Source of the DNA: Cytobacillus oceanisediminis
Lineage (GTDB): Bacteria > Bacillota > Bacilli > Bacillales > Cytobacillaceae
Direction of reading: 5' to 3'
NCBI RefSeq assembly: GCF_003182355.1
Contig: NZ_QGTW01000019.1
Coordinates: 1-64,000 of the forward strand
Length of the DNA stretch: 64,000 nucleotides
Under the pieces are notes generated by a model, which did not search any database, had not been told where the DNA came from, and saw only the letters and a list, made by a program, of their open reading frames with translations. This document shows, piece by piece, positions 43,297-52,900 of this stretch. Positions within the stretch are counted from its first letter, which is position 1. The number at the start of each line of letters is the position of its first letter. Made by a program: the position numbers and the translations under genes.

Positions 43297-44420
43297 TGCT
43301 GCTGTGCTTCAGCAGCTGCTTTTGCCTCTTGTTTTTGGCGTTCAATTTCATCTATTCTCATTGCTACATATTCGGTGTTTTTCAATAGCCAATACTGCCT
43401 TTGCAGATGCTGGACAGCCTTTCTTTCCCCCCTATTATGTTCTCCTTTATGATATTGTTCAGCCGCCCTTATAATGGAACCAGGATGGGCAAAATAGCTT
43501 TGGAACAGCAGCATTTCATCTTCCTTAAAAGGGAAATATTTTAAGTACGTGTATATCCAATCCACACTTTCATCCGATCTCTTTGGAAAGCTTTTCAAGG
43601 TCCGCGATAAAAATGGCAGCAAATCATGGAGTGGGGAACCTTGCCTTGCATTTTCAAAATTCATAAAGTATCCATATCCTTTATCGTCATATAAAAAATG
43701 TTCAGTGGAGACTTTACCATGTATGATAACAGTCCGGGCTTTATCACTGTCTTTCGTTTTTTCGTACCAATCCTTTAATTTATTTGTTGAGAACTTTAAA
43801 GCCTGGCTGACATCATGATAATAAAGTGAGAACAATAGCTCAAAGGGCGACATATACTCTTTCCTCTCACACGATTCAATAAAGCCATCCAAAAATTCTT
43901 TCTCTTTCTCCCACTCCTGCAATGTTCTTTCATAATGTTCCGTTCGATCTTCCTTTTTGATGGGAACTTCACGGGCTGACAGAGTATGAAGGCGGGCCAG
44001 CTCCCTAAGCATCTGCTGATGGCGTTCAAACCGGTCCTCTTTCTCTTCATTTGCCAGCCACGGCATCAAATAAAAAAGCTCATTTTGATGAAGGACTGCA
44101 TATCTGCCATCAACAGTTGGATAAATGGGAACGATTCGATTATAGCCTTTTTGGTAAAGGGCCTGGACATGCCGGATAAAATCCGCCCCCTGCTGAGGCT
44201 TAATTTTTTTCAAAGCAAAAACACCTTTATTGCTGTAAATCTTTTGGACTCTCCCAAACTCCTCCACAAAATGCGGCTCTAATGAATAATGCTTTAAAAT
44301 GGGAGAGGCTTTACGCAGCCGATTTTTTTCTTCCACGTTAACCACTCGCTTTCCAGATGGGGCTTGATTGTAATTAGGAGCAGCTTTACTCTCTGGCCTT
44401 TTCCTAAGAGCCTGATGCAC
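43278..44420 (-). CDS. ysxE: YsxE-like spore coat protein (CotS/kinase-like fold)
   Basis: Up to 380 residues. Aminoglycoside-phosphotransferase/CotS-type fold: LKKIKPQQGADFIRH (nucleotide-loop region), RELARLHTLSARE, VIIHGKVSTEHFLYDDKGYG (at the catalytic-loop position, where active kinases have HGD; here HGK) and GYFMNFENARQGSP (metal-loop position). The catalytic Asp is therefore replaced, suggesting a structural role in the coat. The start is uncertain: GTG 44420 has no spaced ribosome binding site, and a GTG near 44,330 is possible. It follows spoVID, as in B. subtilis. Confidence 0.87.
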   Translation of the reverse strand: MHQALRKRPESKAAPNYNQAPSGKRVVNVEEKNRLRKASPILKHYSLEPHFVEEFGRVQKIYSNKGVFALKKIKPQQGADFIRHVQALYQKGYNRIVPIYPTVDGRYAVLHQNELFYLMPWLANEEKEDRFERHQQMLRELARLHTLSAREVPIKKEDRTEHYERTLQEWEKEKEFLDGFIESCERKEYMSPFELLFSLYYHDVSQALKFSTNKLKDWYEKTKDSDKARTVIIHGKVSTEHFLYDDKGYGYFMNFENARQGSPLHDLLPFLSRTLKSFPKRSDESVDWIYTYLKYFPFKEDEMLLFQSYFAHPGSIIRAAEQYHKGEHNRGERKAVQHLQRQYWLLKNTEYVAMRIDEIERQKQEAKAAAEAQQQEGAQS

Positions 44421-44432
44421 TCCCAGATTTAT

Positions 44433-44601
44433 CGCCGTTTCTCGGGGTCTTTCTCTTGAGATATTGCGTCATTCTTCTCCTTTGACGCCACTTCTTTGGA
44501 TCTTTTCCTGAGATATAATATTATTCCTCTCTTTTGGCGCCACTTCTCGGAAATCTCGCCTGAGATATTGGGTCATTCCCCCTTTACGCATTTCTTCAGA
44601 C
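44433..44601. repeat. Three-and-a-bit tandem ~52-bp imperfect repeats
   Basis: Units begin with CGCC and share ACTTCT, TGAGATAT and TCATTC landmarks: 44433-44485 (53 bp), 44486-44537 (52 bp), 44538-44586 (49 bp) and a partial unit at 44587-44601. They fill the gap between spoVID and ysxE. Unit lengths are not multiples of three and no open frame runs through. No unique spacers, so not CRISPR. Confidence 0.75.
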
Positions 44602-44647
44602 TTTTTTTAAAAAATGTTTTTCATGCCCACATTTCTCAAGAAATGAA

Positions 44648-44681
44648 AAGAGCTGAGCGGGTTATCACTACCTGCTCAGCT
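44648..44681 (-). terminator. Terminator after spoVID
   Basis: AGCTGAGCAGG and CCCGCTCAGCT pair (one G-T) around a 9-base loop, followed by CTTTTCATTTCTT on the minus strand. Confidence 0.8.
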
Positions 44682-44691
44682 TGTTAACCAT

Positions 44692-45939
44692 TTAATGGGC
44701 TACCGCAACAGGAATGTACAGCACTTGCCCTTCATAAATATCCTGATTTATTTCCAGGTGATTCACCCTTAATAATTGCTGGGCAGGAATATCATACCTT
44801 TCAGCAATTGCATCGATTGTATCTCCATTCTGCACAATGCAGACCTTCAGCTTTACATGTTCTTCTTCCTCTTCTTTGCGGGCAAAGAATTCAGTTAAAG
44901 ACATACTTTTCTTTTTCGAAAATTTCTTCTTTTTGGCTTCCTGTTCAGAAGATGATGATGATTCTTCCTCCTCGGGACTTTCCTGTACAGCCATTTCTTC
45001 AGGCTTCTTTTCATAGGAAGGGCTATCCGATTCTAATGCTTCCGTCATTTGATAGATTTCCTGTGCTGAAGGTGGCGCTTCCTCACTCCGCTGGGAAGCA
45101 AATGAAATTTCTGGTGTAGATTCTGCAGGCTGTTCTTCTTTTTTCTCCAGTATTTCTTCAGTTGCTGCTGGAGCTTCCTGCTGCTCTACTTCAGTTTCAG
45201 GCTGTTTCCTTGCCTCTGCCTCAAATGGTACAAATACCTCTTCAGGCTCAGCCTGTTCCTCTTGGTCTTCCTCTATCCTATTCTCTTCCACTGCAAAATC
45301 GGAAACCGGCTCAGCATTTTCGTCCTCATGTTCTTTTTCCTGATAGGCTGAGCATTCCTCCTGGTTTACCGCCTCTTTCTCAGTCTCCTCAACAGCAGCT
45401 GTTGATCTCTGAAGCGGCTCAAGCTGTTCGACTTCAACTTCCTCCTGCCATTCCTGAACAGGTATATGCTGCTGATCGCCATATAATCCGGTGATCGTTA
45501 AATTGGCTGTCAATTTCATGCAGCTTCTTTCCGGCAGAACATAATCAAAAGATTCTACCGCTACGTCAATATCATAAATGCTTTGGATCCTATTATTTGG
45601 GATTGTAATATCGACGGGAAAATAGTGTTTAAATTCGCAGGTCCCCTCTTCTCTTTCCTCAACTGCCTGAACGAATTTGGCTCCTGCAAAAACCTCTTCA
45701 TCACCGGCTGCTTCTGCATCACTCCGTTTATACTCACCTGCTAGTTCAAGCGCTCCCTGAATCGTTACATATTGATCGCTTTCCTGAATAGTTATATTGG
45801 GATCTAACGAAATTGAAATCAGTTCTGATACTTCCTGTCCTTTTTGAAACCAGACCGATTCTTCTAAAGAAAATCGTAAGCACGATGGATTCCCCTGAGA
45901 CAAAGCGACTCCTCCCTTCAAATCTTCACGTTTAATCAC
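44692..45939 (-). CDS. spoVID: SpoVID, spore coat encasement protein
   Basis: 415 residues. It drives coat encasement and binds SafA and SpoIVA. The N-terminal domain (about 1-165, MIKREDLKGGVALSQGN) is followed by a long acidic Glu-rich region (about 170-350) and a C-terminal LysM domain (about 366-411, VQNGDTIDAIAERYDIPAQQ). The architecture and its place between the hem genes and ysxE match B. subtilis. SafA at the other end of the window is its known partner. Confidence 0.95.
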   Translation of the reverse strand: MIKREDLKGGVALSQGNPSCLRFSLEESVWFQKGQEVSELISISLDPNITIQESDQYVTIQGALELAGEYKRSDAEAAGDEEVFAGAKFVQAVEEREEGTCEFKHYFPVDITIPNNRIQSIYDIDVAVESFDYVLPERSCMKLTANLTITGLYGDQQHIPVQEWQEEVEVEQLEPLQRSTAAVEETEKEAVNQEECSAYQEKEHEDENAEPVSDFAVEENRIEEDQEEQAEPEEVFVPFEAEARKQPETEVEQQEAPAATEEILEKKEEQPAESTPEISFASQRSEEAPPSAQEIYQMTEALESDSPSYEKKPEEMAVQESPEEEESSSSSEQEAKKKKFSKKKSMSLTEFFARKEEEEEHVKLKVCIVQNGDTIDAIAERYDIPAQQLLRVNHLEINQDIYEGQVLYIPVAVAH

Positions 45940-46041
45940 TATGTCATTAACAATCCTATGAGAGTTATATATACTTTATGATTAGAAAATAAAGCTCAGA
46001 AAGATTCTTTACTTATTGAGCTTTCTATCCTAGTTAAGATA

Positions 46042-46278
46042 AGGCTTTGTAACTTTGAGGTATTGATTTCAGCTGCACTCAGCGAACCGCGGGCTTCCGC
46101 CGCTCCTCGGCGTTCTACGCCTGCGGGGTCTCCCTAGGTACGCTTTTCCCGCAGGACTTTGCGTAAACCACTTTGAATAAACACCGCACGAAGAAAATGC
46201 GAATGCATTTTTGAGGGATCTATCGTCTTCCGCTCCAATCAACACAGTGCTAAATCAACGATTAGCTTTTAACACAGG
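46042..46278 (+). repeat. Intergenic repeat family 1, copy E (hemL-spoVID)
   Basis: Left end AGGCTTTGTAACTT, right end GCTTTTAACACAGGG. CCTGCGGGG and CCCGCAGGAC can pair in the interior. It occupies most of the 380-bp gap between hemL and spoVID. The 100 bp before spoVID should hold its promoter, not identified. Confidence 0.85.
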
Positions 46279-46281
46279 GAC

Positions 46282-46311
46282 AAAAAAACACCCATCAAAT
46301 TGATGAGTGTT
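46282..46311 (-). terminator. Terminator after hemL
   Basis: AACACTCATC and GATGGGTGTT pair around a small loop, followed by seven T on the minus strand. Ends the hemAXCDBL transcript. Confidence 0.92.
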
Positions 46312-46319
46312 AAATCGTT

Positions 46320-47606
46320 TTATTTTAATTTGGAAAATGCCTTTTCAGCAGCCTCTACCGTCTTTTCAATATCTTCATCTGTATGCGCAGTTGAGAGGAA
46401 AAGACCTTCAAATTGGGATGGGGGAAGGAAGACACCCTGATTTGCCATTTCCCTGTAGTATTCTGCAAAGTATTCCAGATTGGATGTTTTTGCTTTTTCA
46501 TAGTTAATAACATCTTCATTCGTAAAGAAGAAACCGATCATAGACCCGGCACGATTAATTGTATGCGGGATATCATATTTTTCTGCGGCAGCTTTTAAGC
46601 CCTCTTCCAGCCTGTCTGCCTTCCGTTCAAACTCTTTATACGAATCAGGAGTAAGCTGGCTTAATGTCTCAAAGCCGGCTGTCATCGCAAGTGGATTACC
46701 GGATAACGTGCCAGCCTGGTAAATTGGACCGCTCGGTGCAATTTGCTTCATGATTTCAGCTTTACCGCCGTATGCACCGACAGGCAGGCCTCCACCAATA
46801 ACCTTGCCCAAACATGTAATATCCGGTGTTACATTGAAGTAACCCTGGGCACAATTGTAACCAACACGGAAACCGGTCATAACTTCATCAAAGATCAGCA
46901 AAGAACCATTTTGCTCAGTGATCTCTCTCAAGCCTTCAAGGAAGCCAGGCTGAGGAGGAACTACGCCCATATTCCCTGCAACAGGCTCAACAATGACTCC
47001 TGCAATATCATCACCGTATTGTTCAAAAGCATAACGGACGCTTTCAAGGTCATTATAAGGAACAGTAATTGTATTTTTGGCAATACCTTCAGGAACTCCA
47101 GGACTGTCTGGAAGTCCAAGTGTTGCTACACCAGAACCCGCTTTTATTAGCAGGGAGTCCCCGTGGCCATGATAGCAGCCTTCAAACTTCATGATCTTAT
47201 TTCGGCCTGTATAGCCTCGGGCTAATCGCAATGCACTCATTGTTGCTTCTGTACCTGATGAAACCATGCGCACCACTTCGATGGATGGCACACGTTCAAT
47301 GACCAGCTTAGCAAGTTCATTTTCAATTTCAGTCGGTGCACCGAAGCTCGTCCCCATTTCGGCAACCTTTTTAATTGACTCGACAACACGGTCGTTTGTA
47401 TGGCCCAGGATTAAAGGCCCCCAGGATAAAACATAATCAATGTATTCATTGCCATCAATATCATAGATTTTGGACCCTTTTCCCCGTTCCATGAAAATCG
47501 GATCCATATTGACAGATTTAAAGGCACGGACAGGGGAGTTAACTCCTCCAGGCATCAATTTGCTTGCTTCTTTAAAAGCTTCAATAGATTTTTCGTAAGA
47601 GCGCAT
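46320..47606 (-). CDS. hemL: Glutamate-1-semialdehyde 2,1-aminomutase
   Basis: 428 residues. Converts glutamate-1-semialdehyde to 5-aminolevulinate with PLP/PMP. SSGTEATMSALRLARG, DEVMTGFRVGYNCAQG and the lysine in LGKVIGGGLPVGAYGGK are the aminotransferase III features; GTLSGNPLAM follows. Last gene of the hem operon. Confidence 0.97.
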   Translation of the reverse strand: MRSYEKSIEAFKEASKLMPGGVNSPVRAFKSVNMDPIFMERGKGSKIYDIDGNEYIDYVLSWGPLILGHTNDRVVESIKKVAEMGTSFGAPTEIENELAKLVIERVPSIEVVRMVSSGTEATMSALRLARGYTGRNKIMKFEGCYHGHGDSLLIKAGSGVATLGLPDSPGVPEGIAKNTITVPYNDLESVRYAFEQYGDDIAGVIVEPVAGNMGVVPPQPGFLEGLREITEQNGSLLIFDEVMTGFRVGYNCAQGYFNVTPDITCLGKVIGGGLPVGAYGGKAEIMKQIAPSGPIYQAGTLSGNPLAMTAGFETLSQLTPDSYKEFERKADRLEEGLKAAAEKYDIPHTINRAGSMIGFFFTNEDVINYEKAKTSNLEYFAEYYREMANQGVFLPPSQFEGLFLSTAHTDEDIEKTVEAAEKAFSKLK

Positions 47607-47636
47607 GTCATCCCTCTTTTCGTTTTATAGGTAAGA

Positions 47637-48617
47637 TTATTGTTGTTCCTTAATCCATCTCGCTGCATCTTTTGCATGATAGGTAATAATTAAATCACAA
47701 CCGGCCCGCTTCATGCCAGTTAGCATTTCCATTACAATTTTTTCTTCATCGATCCAGCCATTTTGGGCTGCAGCTTTAACCATGGAATATTCACCGCTCA
47801 CATTGTATATGACAATCGGCAGGTTAATGTTATTTTTTACATCACGGACAATATCAAGGTACGGCATACCTGGTTTTACTATAAGGAAGTCCGCACCCTC
47901 CATTAAATCAGACTCTGCTTCACGCATTGCTTCCATCCGATTGGCTGGATCCATCTGGTATGCTTTACGGTCGCCGAATTGCGGAGTGCTGTCAGCTGCG
48001 TCCCGGAAAGGGCCGTAAAATGCAGATGCATATTTTACAGCATAAGACATAACCGGAATATTTTCAAAGCCCGCTTCATCAAGCCCAGCCCGTATGGCAG
48101 CTGTAAAACCGTCCATCATATTTGAAGGTGCAATTATATCTGCTCCCGCTTTCGCCTGGCTGATGGCAGTCTGTACAAGCAATTCAAGTGATGCGTCATT
48201 CAGCACTTCCCCATTTTCAATCAGTCCGCAATGGCCATGATCCGTATATTCGCAAAGACATGTATCAGCAATGACGATCACTTCAGGAAACTTGGATTTA
48301 ATAAATCTTGTTGCTTCCTGGACGATGCCATGTTCATGATAGGCCTGCTGCCCGCATGCATCCTTTTCTTGGGGAATTCCAAATAATAAAACTGATTTAA
48401 TTCCAAGAGAAACCACTTCATTCATTTCTTCTTCCAAATGGTCGAGTGAAAGATTGTAAATTCCCGGCATAGAAGAAATTTCTCTTTTGATATCATTTCC
48501 CTCAGCTACGAAGATTGGGTAAATTAAATCCTCTGTACGCAAAAAGTTTTCGCGTACAAGCGCTCTCATGTTTGGGCTTTGGCGAAGCCGTCTATGCCTT
48601 GTAAAGTGTAGATCCAT
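47637..48617 (-). CDS. hemB: Porphobilinogen synthase
   Basis: 326 residues. Joins two 5-aminolevulinates. The cysteine-rich metal site CLCEYTDHGHCG indicates the zinc-type enzyme. The Schiff-base lysines are in VKYASAFYGPFRDA and LIVKPGMPYLD. Its ATG shares one base with the hemD stop. Confidence 0.97.
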   Translation of the reverse strand: MDLHFTRHRRLRQSPNMRALVRENFLRTEDLIYPIFVAEGNDIKREISSMPGIYNLSLDHLEEEMNEVVSLGIKSVLLFGIPQEKDACGQQAYHEHGIVQEATRFIKSKFPEVIVIADTCLCEYTDHGHCGLIENGEVLNDASLELLVQTAISQAKAGADIIAPSNMMDGFTAAIRAGLDEAGFENIPVMSYAVKYASAFYGPFRDAADSTPQFGDRKAYQMDPANRMEAMREAESDLMEGADFLIVKPGMPYLDIVRDVKNNINLPIVIYNVSGEYSMVKAAAQNGWIDEEKIVMEMLTGMKRAGCDLIITYHAKDAARWIKEQQ

Positions 48618-49408
48618 TAATTTTCCCTCCTGGTATTTGTTTTCAAATAGGCTATAATACTTTTAAGCATGCTATATACGGTATACTCTTCCGGAACAGC
48701 ATGGACCTGCAAACCGTAGGCTTCTGCTCTTTCTTTTGTTACAGGGCCAATACAGCTGATCAAGCTGCCCTTTATAGAATCTAGATATCCAAGTTCCTTT
48801 ATGGCCCCCATGAAATGATCCACAGTTGAAGGGCTTGTAAAAGTCAGGATATCTATCCCTTTCCCGGAAAGCTGCTTTTTTAACAAGTCAATGCTTTCTT
48901 CTGGAAAAAAGGTCTTATAAACGATGATTTCATCTACCTCGGCGCCTTTTTCAGAAAGGGCTGCGGCAATATAGTCCCTTGCCAGATTTCCTTTGGGAAT
49001 CAACACCTTGGTTCCTTTTTCAACGAATGGCAAAAAATCCTCAACAAATCCCTCTGCAACAAATTCCCGGGGTATAAAGTCCGCTTTAATCCCTTTATCC
49101 GCAAGGCATTTTCGCGTCTTTTCACCGATAACTGCGATTTTCGGAATAATTTTATTGAAATTCATTTTGTAATTCTCAAAGAAAGCTTCAACAGCTGTTT
49201 TACTTGTGAAGATTACCCAGTCATAAGTATGGATACGCTTTCGCGCTGCAGAAAAAACTTCCGGGTTCCTTATAGGCATAAAAGCAATCAGGGGGATCTC
49301 CACTGGTATCCCCCCATAGTTTTTAACAAGCTTTGAATAGGCCTGAGCCTGTTTTTTCCCTCTTGGCACCAAAACAGTCATGCCTTTTAAAGGGGAGGAA
49401 AGGGTCAT
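48617..49408 (-). CDS. hemD: Uroporphyrinogen-III synthase
   Basis: 263 residues. Cyclises hydroxymethylbilane with inversion of ring D. Poorly conserved family: recognised by VLVPRGKKQAQAYSKLV, DWVIFTSKTAVEAFF, DILTFTSPSTVDHF and ISCIGPVTKERAEAYGL, and by its place between hemC and hemB. Overlaps hemC by 4 bp. Confidence 0.95.
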   Translation of the reverse strand: MTLSSPLKGMTVLVPRGKKQAQAYSKLVKNYGGIPVEIPLIAFMPIRNPEVFSAARKRIHTYDWVIFTSKTAVEAFFENYKMNFNKIIPKIAVIGEKTRKCLADKGIKADFIPREFVAEGFVEDFLPFVEKGTKVLIPKGNLARDYIAAALSEKGAEVDEIIVYKTFFPEESIDLLKKQLSGKGIDILTFTSPSTVDHFMGAIKELGYLDSIKGSLISCIGPVTKERAEAYGLQVHAVPEEYTVYSMLKSIIAYLKTNTRREN

Positions 49409-50340
49409 TGCCCGTCAAGCTCCTCTTTTACCTGGTCAATCAGTTCTTTAGCTCCCTGTTCAGTTAACTTCTCAGCCATTTTAATCCCGACCTCTTCTGG
49501 ATTTGTACCTGTTAACGCTTCCTTATAAATGACTTTTCCGTCAGGTGAACCGACAAGGCCAGTTAATTCAATTTCACCTGTCTCATTAAGTGTGGCATAT
49601 CCTGCAATCGGCACCTGGCAGCCGCCCTCCATTTTATGAAGAAACGCCCGCTCTGCCCTAACAGTTTGATTTGTCTTACGGCATGTGAATTTGTCCAGCA
49701 ACGCAAGAAGCTCTTCATCGCTTTCGCGGCACTCAATGGAGAGCGCGCCCTGGCCAACAGCCGGCACGCAGACTTCAGGCTCCAAAAATTCTGTCACAAC
49801 ATCAGAAGCCCAGCCCATTCTGGACAGTCCAGCCGCTGCGAGAATTATCGCGTCATACTCTTCCGATTCGAGCTTTGCTAATCTTGTATCTATATTTCCT
49901 CTAATCCATTTAATCTCCAAATCAGGGCGCTGGGCTAAAATTTGTGCTCCCCTGCGCAAACTGCTTGTTCCAATAACGGAACCGGCTTTTAAGTCACTGA
50001 GCTTAACATGCCCTTTTGATATTAGCGCATCACGATGGTCTTCCCTTTCAGGAATGCTGCCAATCACAAGGCCTTCAGGCAGGACAGCAGGCATATCCTT
50101 CATGCTATGTACAGCCATATCAATTTCTTTATCAAACATAGCCTGCTCGATTTCTTTTACAAATAATCCTTTGCCTCCTACCTTGGAAAGTGTTACATCA
50201 AGAATTTTATCTCCCTTTGTCACGATTTCCTTCACTTCAAACTCAAAGGAAGGATCGATGCTTTTCAATTGATTGATCACCCATTTTGTTTGGGTTAGGG
50301 CTAGCTTGCTTCGTCGTGAACCAACAATAATTTTTCTCAT
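49405..50340 (-). CDS. hemC: Hydroxymethylbilane synthase
   Basis: 311 residues. Polymerises four porphobilinogens. GSRRSKLALTQTKWV at the N-terminus, HSMKDMPAVLPEGL with the catalytic aspartate nearby, and the dipyrromethane-binding cysteine in MEGGCQVPIAGYA (about residue 242) are intact. Confidence 0.97.
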   Translation of the reverse strand: MRKIIVGSRRSKLALTQTKWVINQLKSIDPSFEFEVKEIVTKGDKILDVTLSKVGGKGLFVKEIEQAMFDKEIDMAVHSMKDMPAVLPEGLVIGSIPEREDHRDALISKGHVKLSDLKAGSVIGTSSLRRGAQILAQRPDLEIKWIRGNIDTRLAKLESEEYDAIILAAAGLSRMGWASDVVTEFLEPEVCVPAVGQGALSIECRESDEELLALLDKFTCRKTNQTVRAERAFLHKMEGGCQVPIAGYATLNETGEIELTGLVGSPDGKVIYKEALTGTNPEEVGIKMAEKLTEQGAKELIDQVKEELDGQ

Positions 50341-50390
50341 GACAGCCTCCTACAATTGTCCAACTGCCTGTAAGCTGTGGCCGCTGGGCT

Positions 50391-51224
50391 TTATGAATAC
50401 CAAAAATGGAAAGATGAAAGCTTTCCAAACAAAAAGAAATTAATTAATACAATTAAAAAAGATGCTATATTCCATAATGCCAAAGATTTGCCGTATAAAC
50501 CTTTCCCAACTTTCATGTAGAGATAGATACTGTATAAAGCAAGGACAATGAACGACCCGATAACTTTCGAATCGAACCAAACCATATCAGGCACTTTGAG
50601 ATAAGCCCACTGTATACCTAAAATTAGGCTTATCATCAGCATAGGTACACCAATAACGTTTAATACATATGACAAATGTTCAAGCTTTGATAAATCCGTT
50701 ATCCGCAGCAATCTGGTTCCCCATTTTTTCCTTTTAAGCAAATCATATTGAATTAAATATAGTAATGAAAAAACAAAGGAGAGAGAAAAAGCCCCATAAG
50801 AAAGAATCGCAACGGTTATATGGATCAGCAGAAGTTCTGAAATAAGCTGCTGCGCCTTTACAGCCGAATCAATCTGAACGGGTGCGAATGTATGGATGGC
50901 CATAATAATAAAGCCGAGAACATTTGTAAAAAAGACGATAAAGTCGACCCTGAGAAGCCGGTTAATCCCCAGTGAAAGAGTGATAAGAACCCAAGCATAG
51001 AAATAAAGGCCCTCAAAAATCGTCAGTACCGGGAACCTGCCTGTATTTATCATATATAGAACAAGAAATACGGTCTGCAATACCCAAACAAATGCAAGTA
51101 ACCAGAAGGCAATTCGGTTCGCCTTCCGGTTATGATGAAGAAAATCGATAAAATATAAAAGGACACATAAGGCATACAGAACCACCGTAAATTCATGCAG
51201 CCGTGTCATATAGATGTCAAACAT
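50391..51224 (-). CDS. hemX: HemX, CcsA-like membrane protein
   Basis: 277 residues with eight hydrophobic segments. Belongs to the CcsA/HemX cytochrome-c-assembly family; in B. subtilis HemX affects the level of glutamyl-tRNA reductase (HemA). It follows hemA by 14 bp in the same operon. No haem-binding WWD motif is evident. Confidence 0.94.
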   Translation of the reverse strand: MFDIYMTRLHEFTVVLYALCVLLYFIDFLHHNRKANRIAFWLLAFVWVLQTVFLVLYMINTGRFPVLTIFEGLYFYAWVLITLSLGINRLLRVDFIVFFTNVLGFIIMAIHTFAPVQIDSAVKAQQLISELLLIHITVAILSYGAFSLSFVFSLLYLIQYDLLKRKKWGTRLLRITDLSKLEHLSYVLNVIGVPMLMISLILGIQWAYLKVPDMVWFDSKVIGSFIVLALYSIYLYMKVGKGLYGKSLALWNIASFLIVLINFFLFGKLSSFHFWYS

Positions 51225-51238
51225 GGACAGAACCCCTC

Positions 51239-52585
51239 TTATGATTGAAAGGAAGCCTGCGGTGATTGAGCGATAGCGTGTTTAGGTTTGGCTGCGTACA
51301 CGTTCTGCTGCTCTGAAACAAGTTCTTCTATATTAAAGATTTTTACAAATAAATCTAATGCCTGTTCGGAATCTTTCTGTCCAGCCATTTCTTTAGCTTG
51401 TAAAATAGGATCTTTTAATAGCTGATTGATGATGCTCTTTGTATGCTTGTTCAACACCTTTTTATCACGATCACTCAAGTGAGGCAGCTTTCTTTCAATG
51501 CTTGTCATGGTTTCACTCTGTATAGCCAGTGCTTTCTCACGCAATGCAGAAATAACCGGAACAACTCCAAGCAAATTCAGCCATTGTTTGAAGTCAACAA
51601 TTTCTCCCTCAACCATCAGCTGAATTTTTTCTGCTGCCTTTTTCCGCTCCTGAAGGTTCGATTCGACAATTCCCTCAAGATCATCAATATCATATAGGAA
51701 AATGCTGTCCAATTCAGCCAGCTTTGGGTCCAAATCCCGCGGTACGGCAATATCCACCATAAACAGAGGCTTGCCTTTGCGCTTTTTTTCCACGTTAGCC
51801 ATCATGTCCTTAGTAATAACAAACTCTTTGGCTCCAGTTGAACTAATCAAAATATCAGCATCCATAAGGGAGCTTTGCAGCTCATCCAGTGTCTTTGCTT
51901 CACCGGCATAACGGCTTGCAAGATCCTGAGCTTTTACATAAGTGCGGTTAATGACCGTTACTTTGCTCGCTCCATTAGCATGAAGGTTCTGGATTGCAAG
52001 CTCTCCCATTTTGCCAGCACCTAAAATAAGGACATGCTTATTTTCAAGCGTACCGAATATTTTTTTAGCCAGTTCTACGGCTGCGTAGCTGACAGAAACA
52101 GCATTGGCACCTATTTCAGTTTCCGAATGTGCACGCTTCGCAAGAGTTACCGCCTGCTTAAACAGGTGGTTGAATACCGTACCAGTCGTATTTTCTGATT
52201 GAGCCTCCAGAAAGCTTGACCGCACCTGTCCCAAAATTTGTGTTTCTCCAAGAATCATGGAATTCAGTCCGCATGAAACTTTAAATAAATGCTCTATTGC
52301 CCCATCCTCTTCATAGATAAACAGGAAAGGAGAAAATTCGCTTTGATCCATATTAAAATGCTCTGCCAGAAATTCCTTTATATAATAACGGCCAGTATGA
52401 AGCTGGTCCACCACCGCATAAATTTCGGTCCGATTGCATGTAGACAGAATAACATTCTCTAAGATGCTCTTTTTATCATTCAATGTCTTCATAGCATCGC
52501 CCAATTGTGAAGAATTAAAGGTTAGACGCTCACGAATTTCAACAGGGGCAGTTTTATAATTTAGACCGACGACCAAGATATGCAT
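51239..52585 (-). CDS. hemA: Glutamyl-tRNA reductase HemA
   Basis: 448 residues from ATG 52585 (MHILVVGLNYKTAPVEIRERL); GGGGGTG lies 10 bases upstream, while the open frame to 52615 adds an atypical leader. It reduces Glu-tRNA to glutamate-1-semialdehyde, the committed step. The catalytic cysteine is in STCNRTEIYAV. The NADPH motif is VLILGAGKMGELA, and the dimerisation domain follows at about 315-420. Head of the hem operon. Confidence 0.96.
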   Translation of the reverse strand: MHILVVGLNYKTAPVEIRERLTFNSSQLGDAMKTLNDKKSILENVILSTCNRTEIYAVVDQLHTGRYYIKEFLAEHFNMDQSEFSPFLFIYEEDGAIEHLFKVSCGLNSMILGETQILGQVRSSFLEAQSENTTGTVFNHLFKQAVTLAKRAHSETEIGANAVSVSYAAVELAKKIFGTLENKHVLILGAGKMGELAIQNLHANGASKVTVINRTYVKAQDLASRYAGEAKTLDELQSSLMDADILISSTGAKEFVITKDMMANVEKKRKGKPLFMVDIAVPRDLDPKLAELDSIFLYDIDDLEGIVESNLQERKKAAEKIQLMVEGEIVDFKQWLNLLGVVPVISALREKALAIQSETMTSIERKLPHLSDRDKKVLNKHTKSIINQLLKDPILQAKEMAGQKDSEQALDLFVKIFNIEELVSEQQNVYAAKPKHAIAQSPQASFQS

Positions 52586-52629
52586 TTGAAATTGACACCC
52601 CCAGATAAATTGCATAGTTCTCTAAGATA

Positions 52630-52635
52630 ATTATA
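52630..52635 (-). promoter_or_regulatory. Candidate -10 box of the hem operon
   Basis: TATAAT on the minus strand about 45 bases before the hemA start. The matching -35 region (TTAAAT) is poor, so an activator or an extended -10 element may be needed. Tentative. Confidence 0.4.
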
Positions 52636-52721
52636 TCACTTCTATTTATTTAATTTAATGCTAAAATGTGAACAGAAATTGAACACATATGTTAATATGT
52701 TTTAGACAGGAAAAGTATAAT

Positions 52722-52788
52722 CCGTCCGCTTATCGGCTTATGATCTCAAGCCGTGGCGCTTGAAGCTAGACAGCAGGCTACTAAAAAG
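52722..52788 (-). repeat. Partial copy of structured repeat family 2
   Basis: On the minus strand it reads CTGTCTAGCTTCAAGCGCC, then GAGATCATAAGCCGATAAG. This matches the start of the longer element at 63,355 (CTGTCTAGCTCCGCCTCC, then GAGGTCATAAGCC), but the downstream stems are missing. It lies between hemA and the divergent LiaI-like gene. Confidence 0.6.
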
Positions 52789-52900
52789 ATATAAAAATTA
52801 TATTTAATAACTTACCTATGAAATAGACAAATACTCCCTTAAGTACATTAACAAAAAAACTTGCCAGATTCAAGTGAACCTTATTGGAAGTGGTGTTTTA

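Noticed and set aside
44433..44601. CRISPR array
   Set aside because: The ~52-bp units are directly adjacent, diverge throughout and have no unique spacers; no cas gene is nearby.
52616..52660. PerR box upstream of hemA
   Set aside because: The A+T-rich sequence around the -10 box has only a partial match to TTATAATNATTATAA, so I do not call it.
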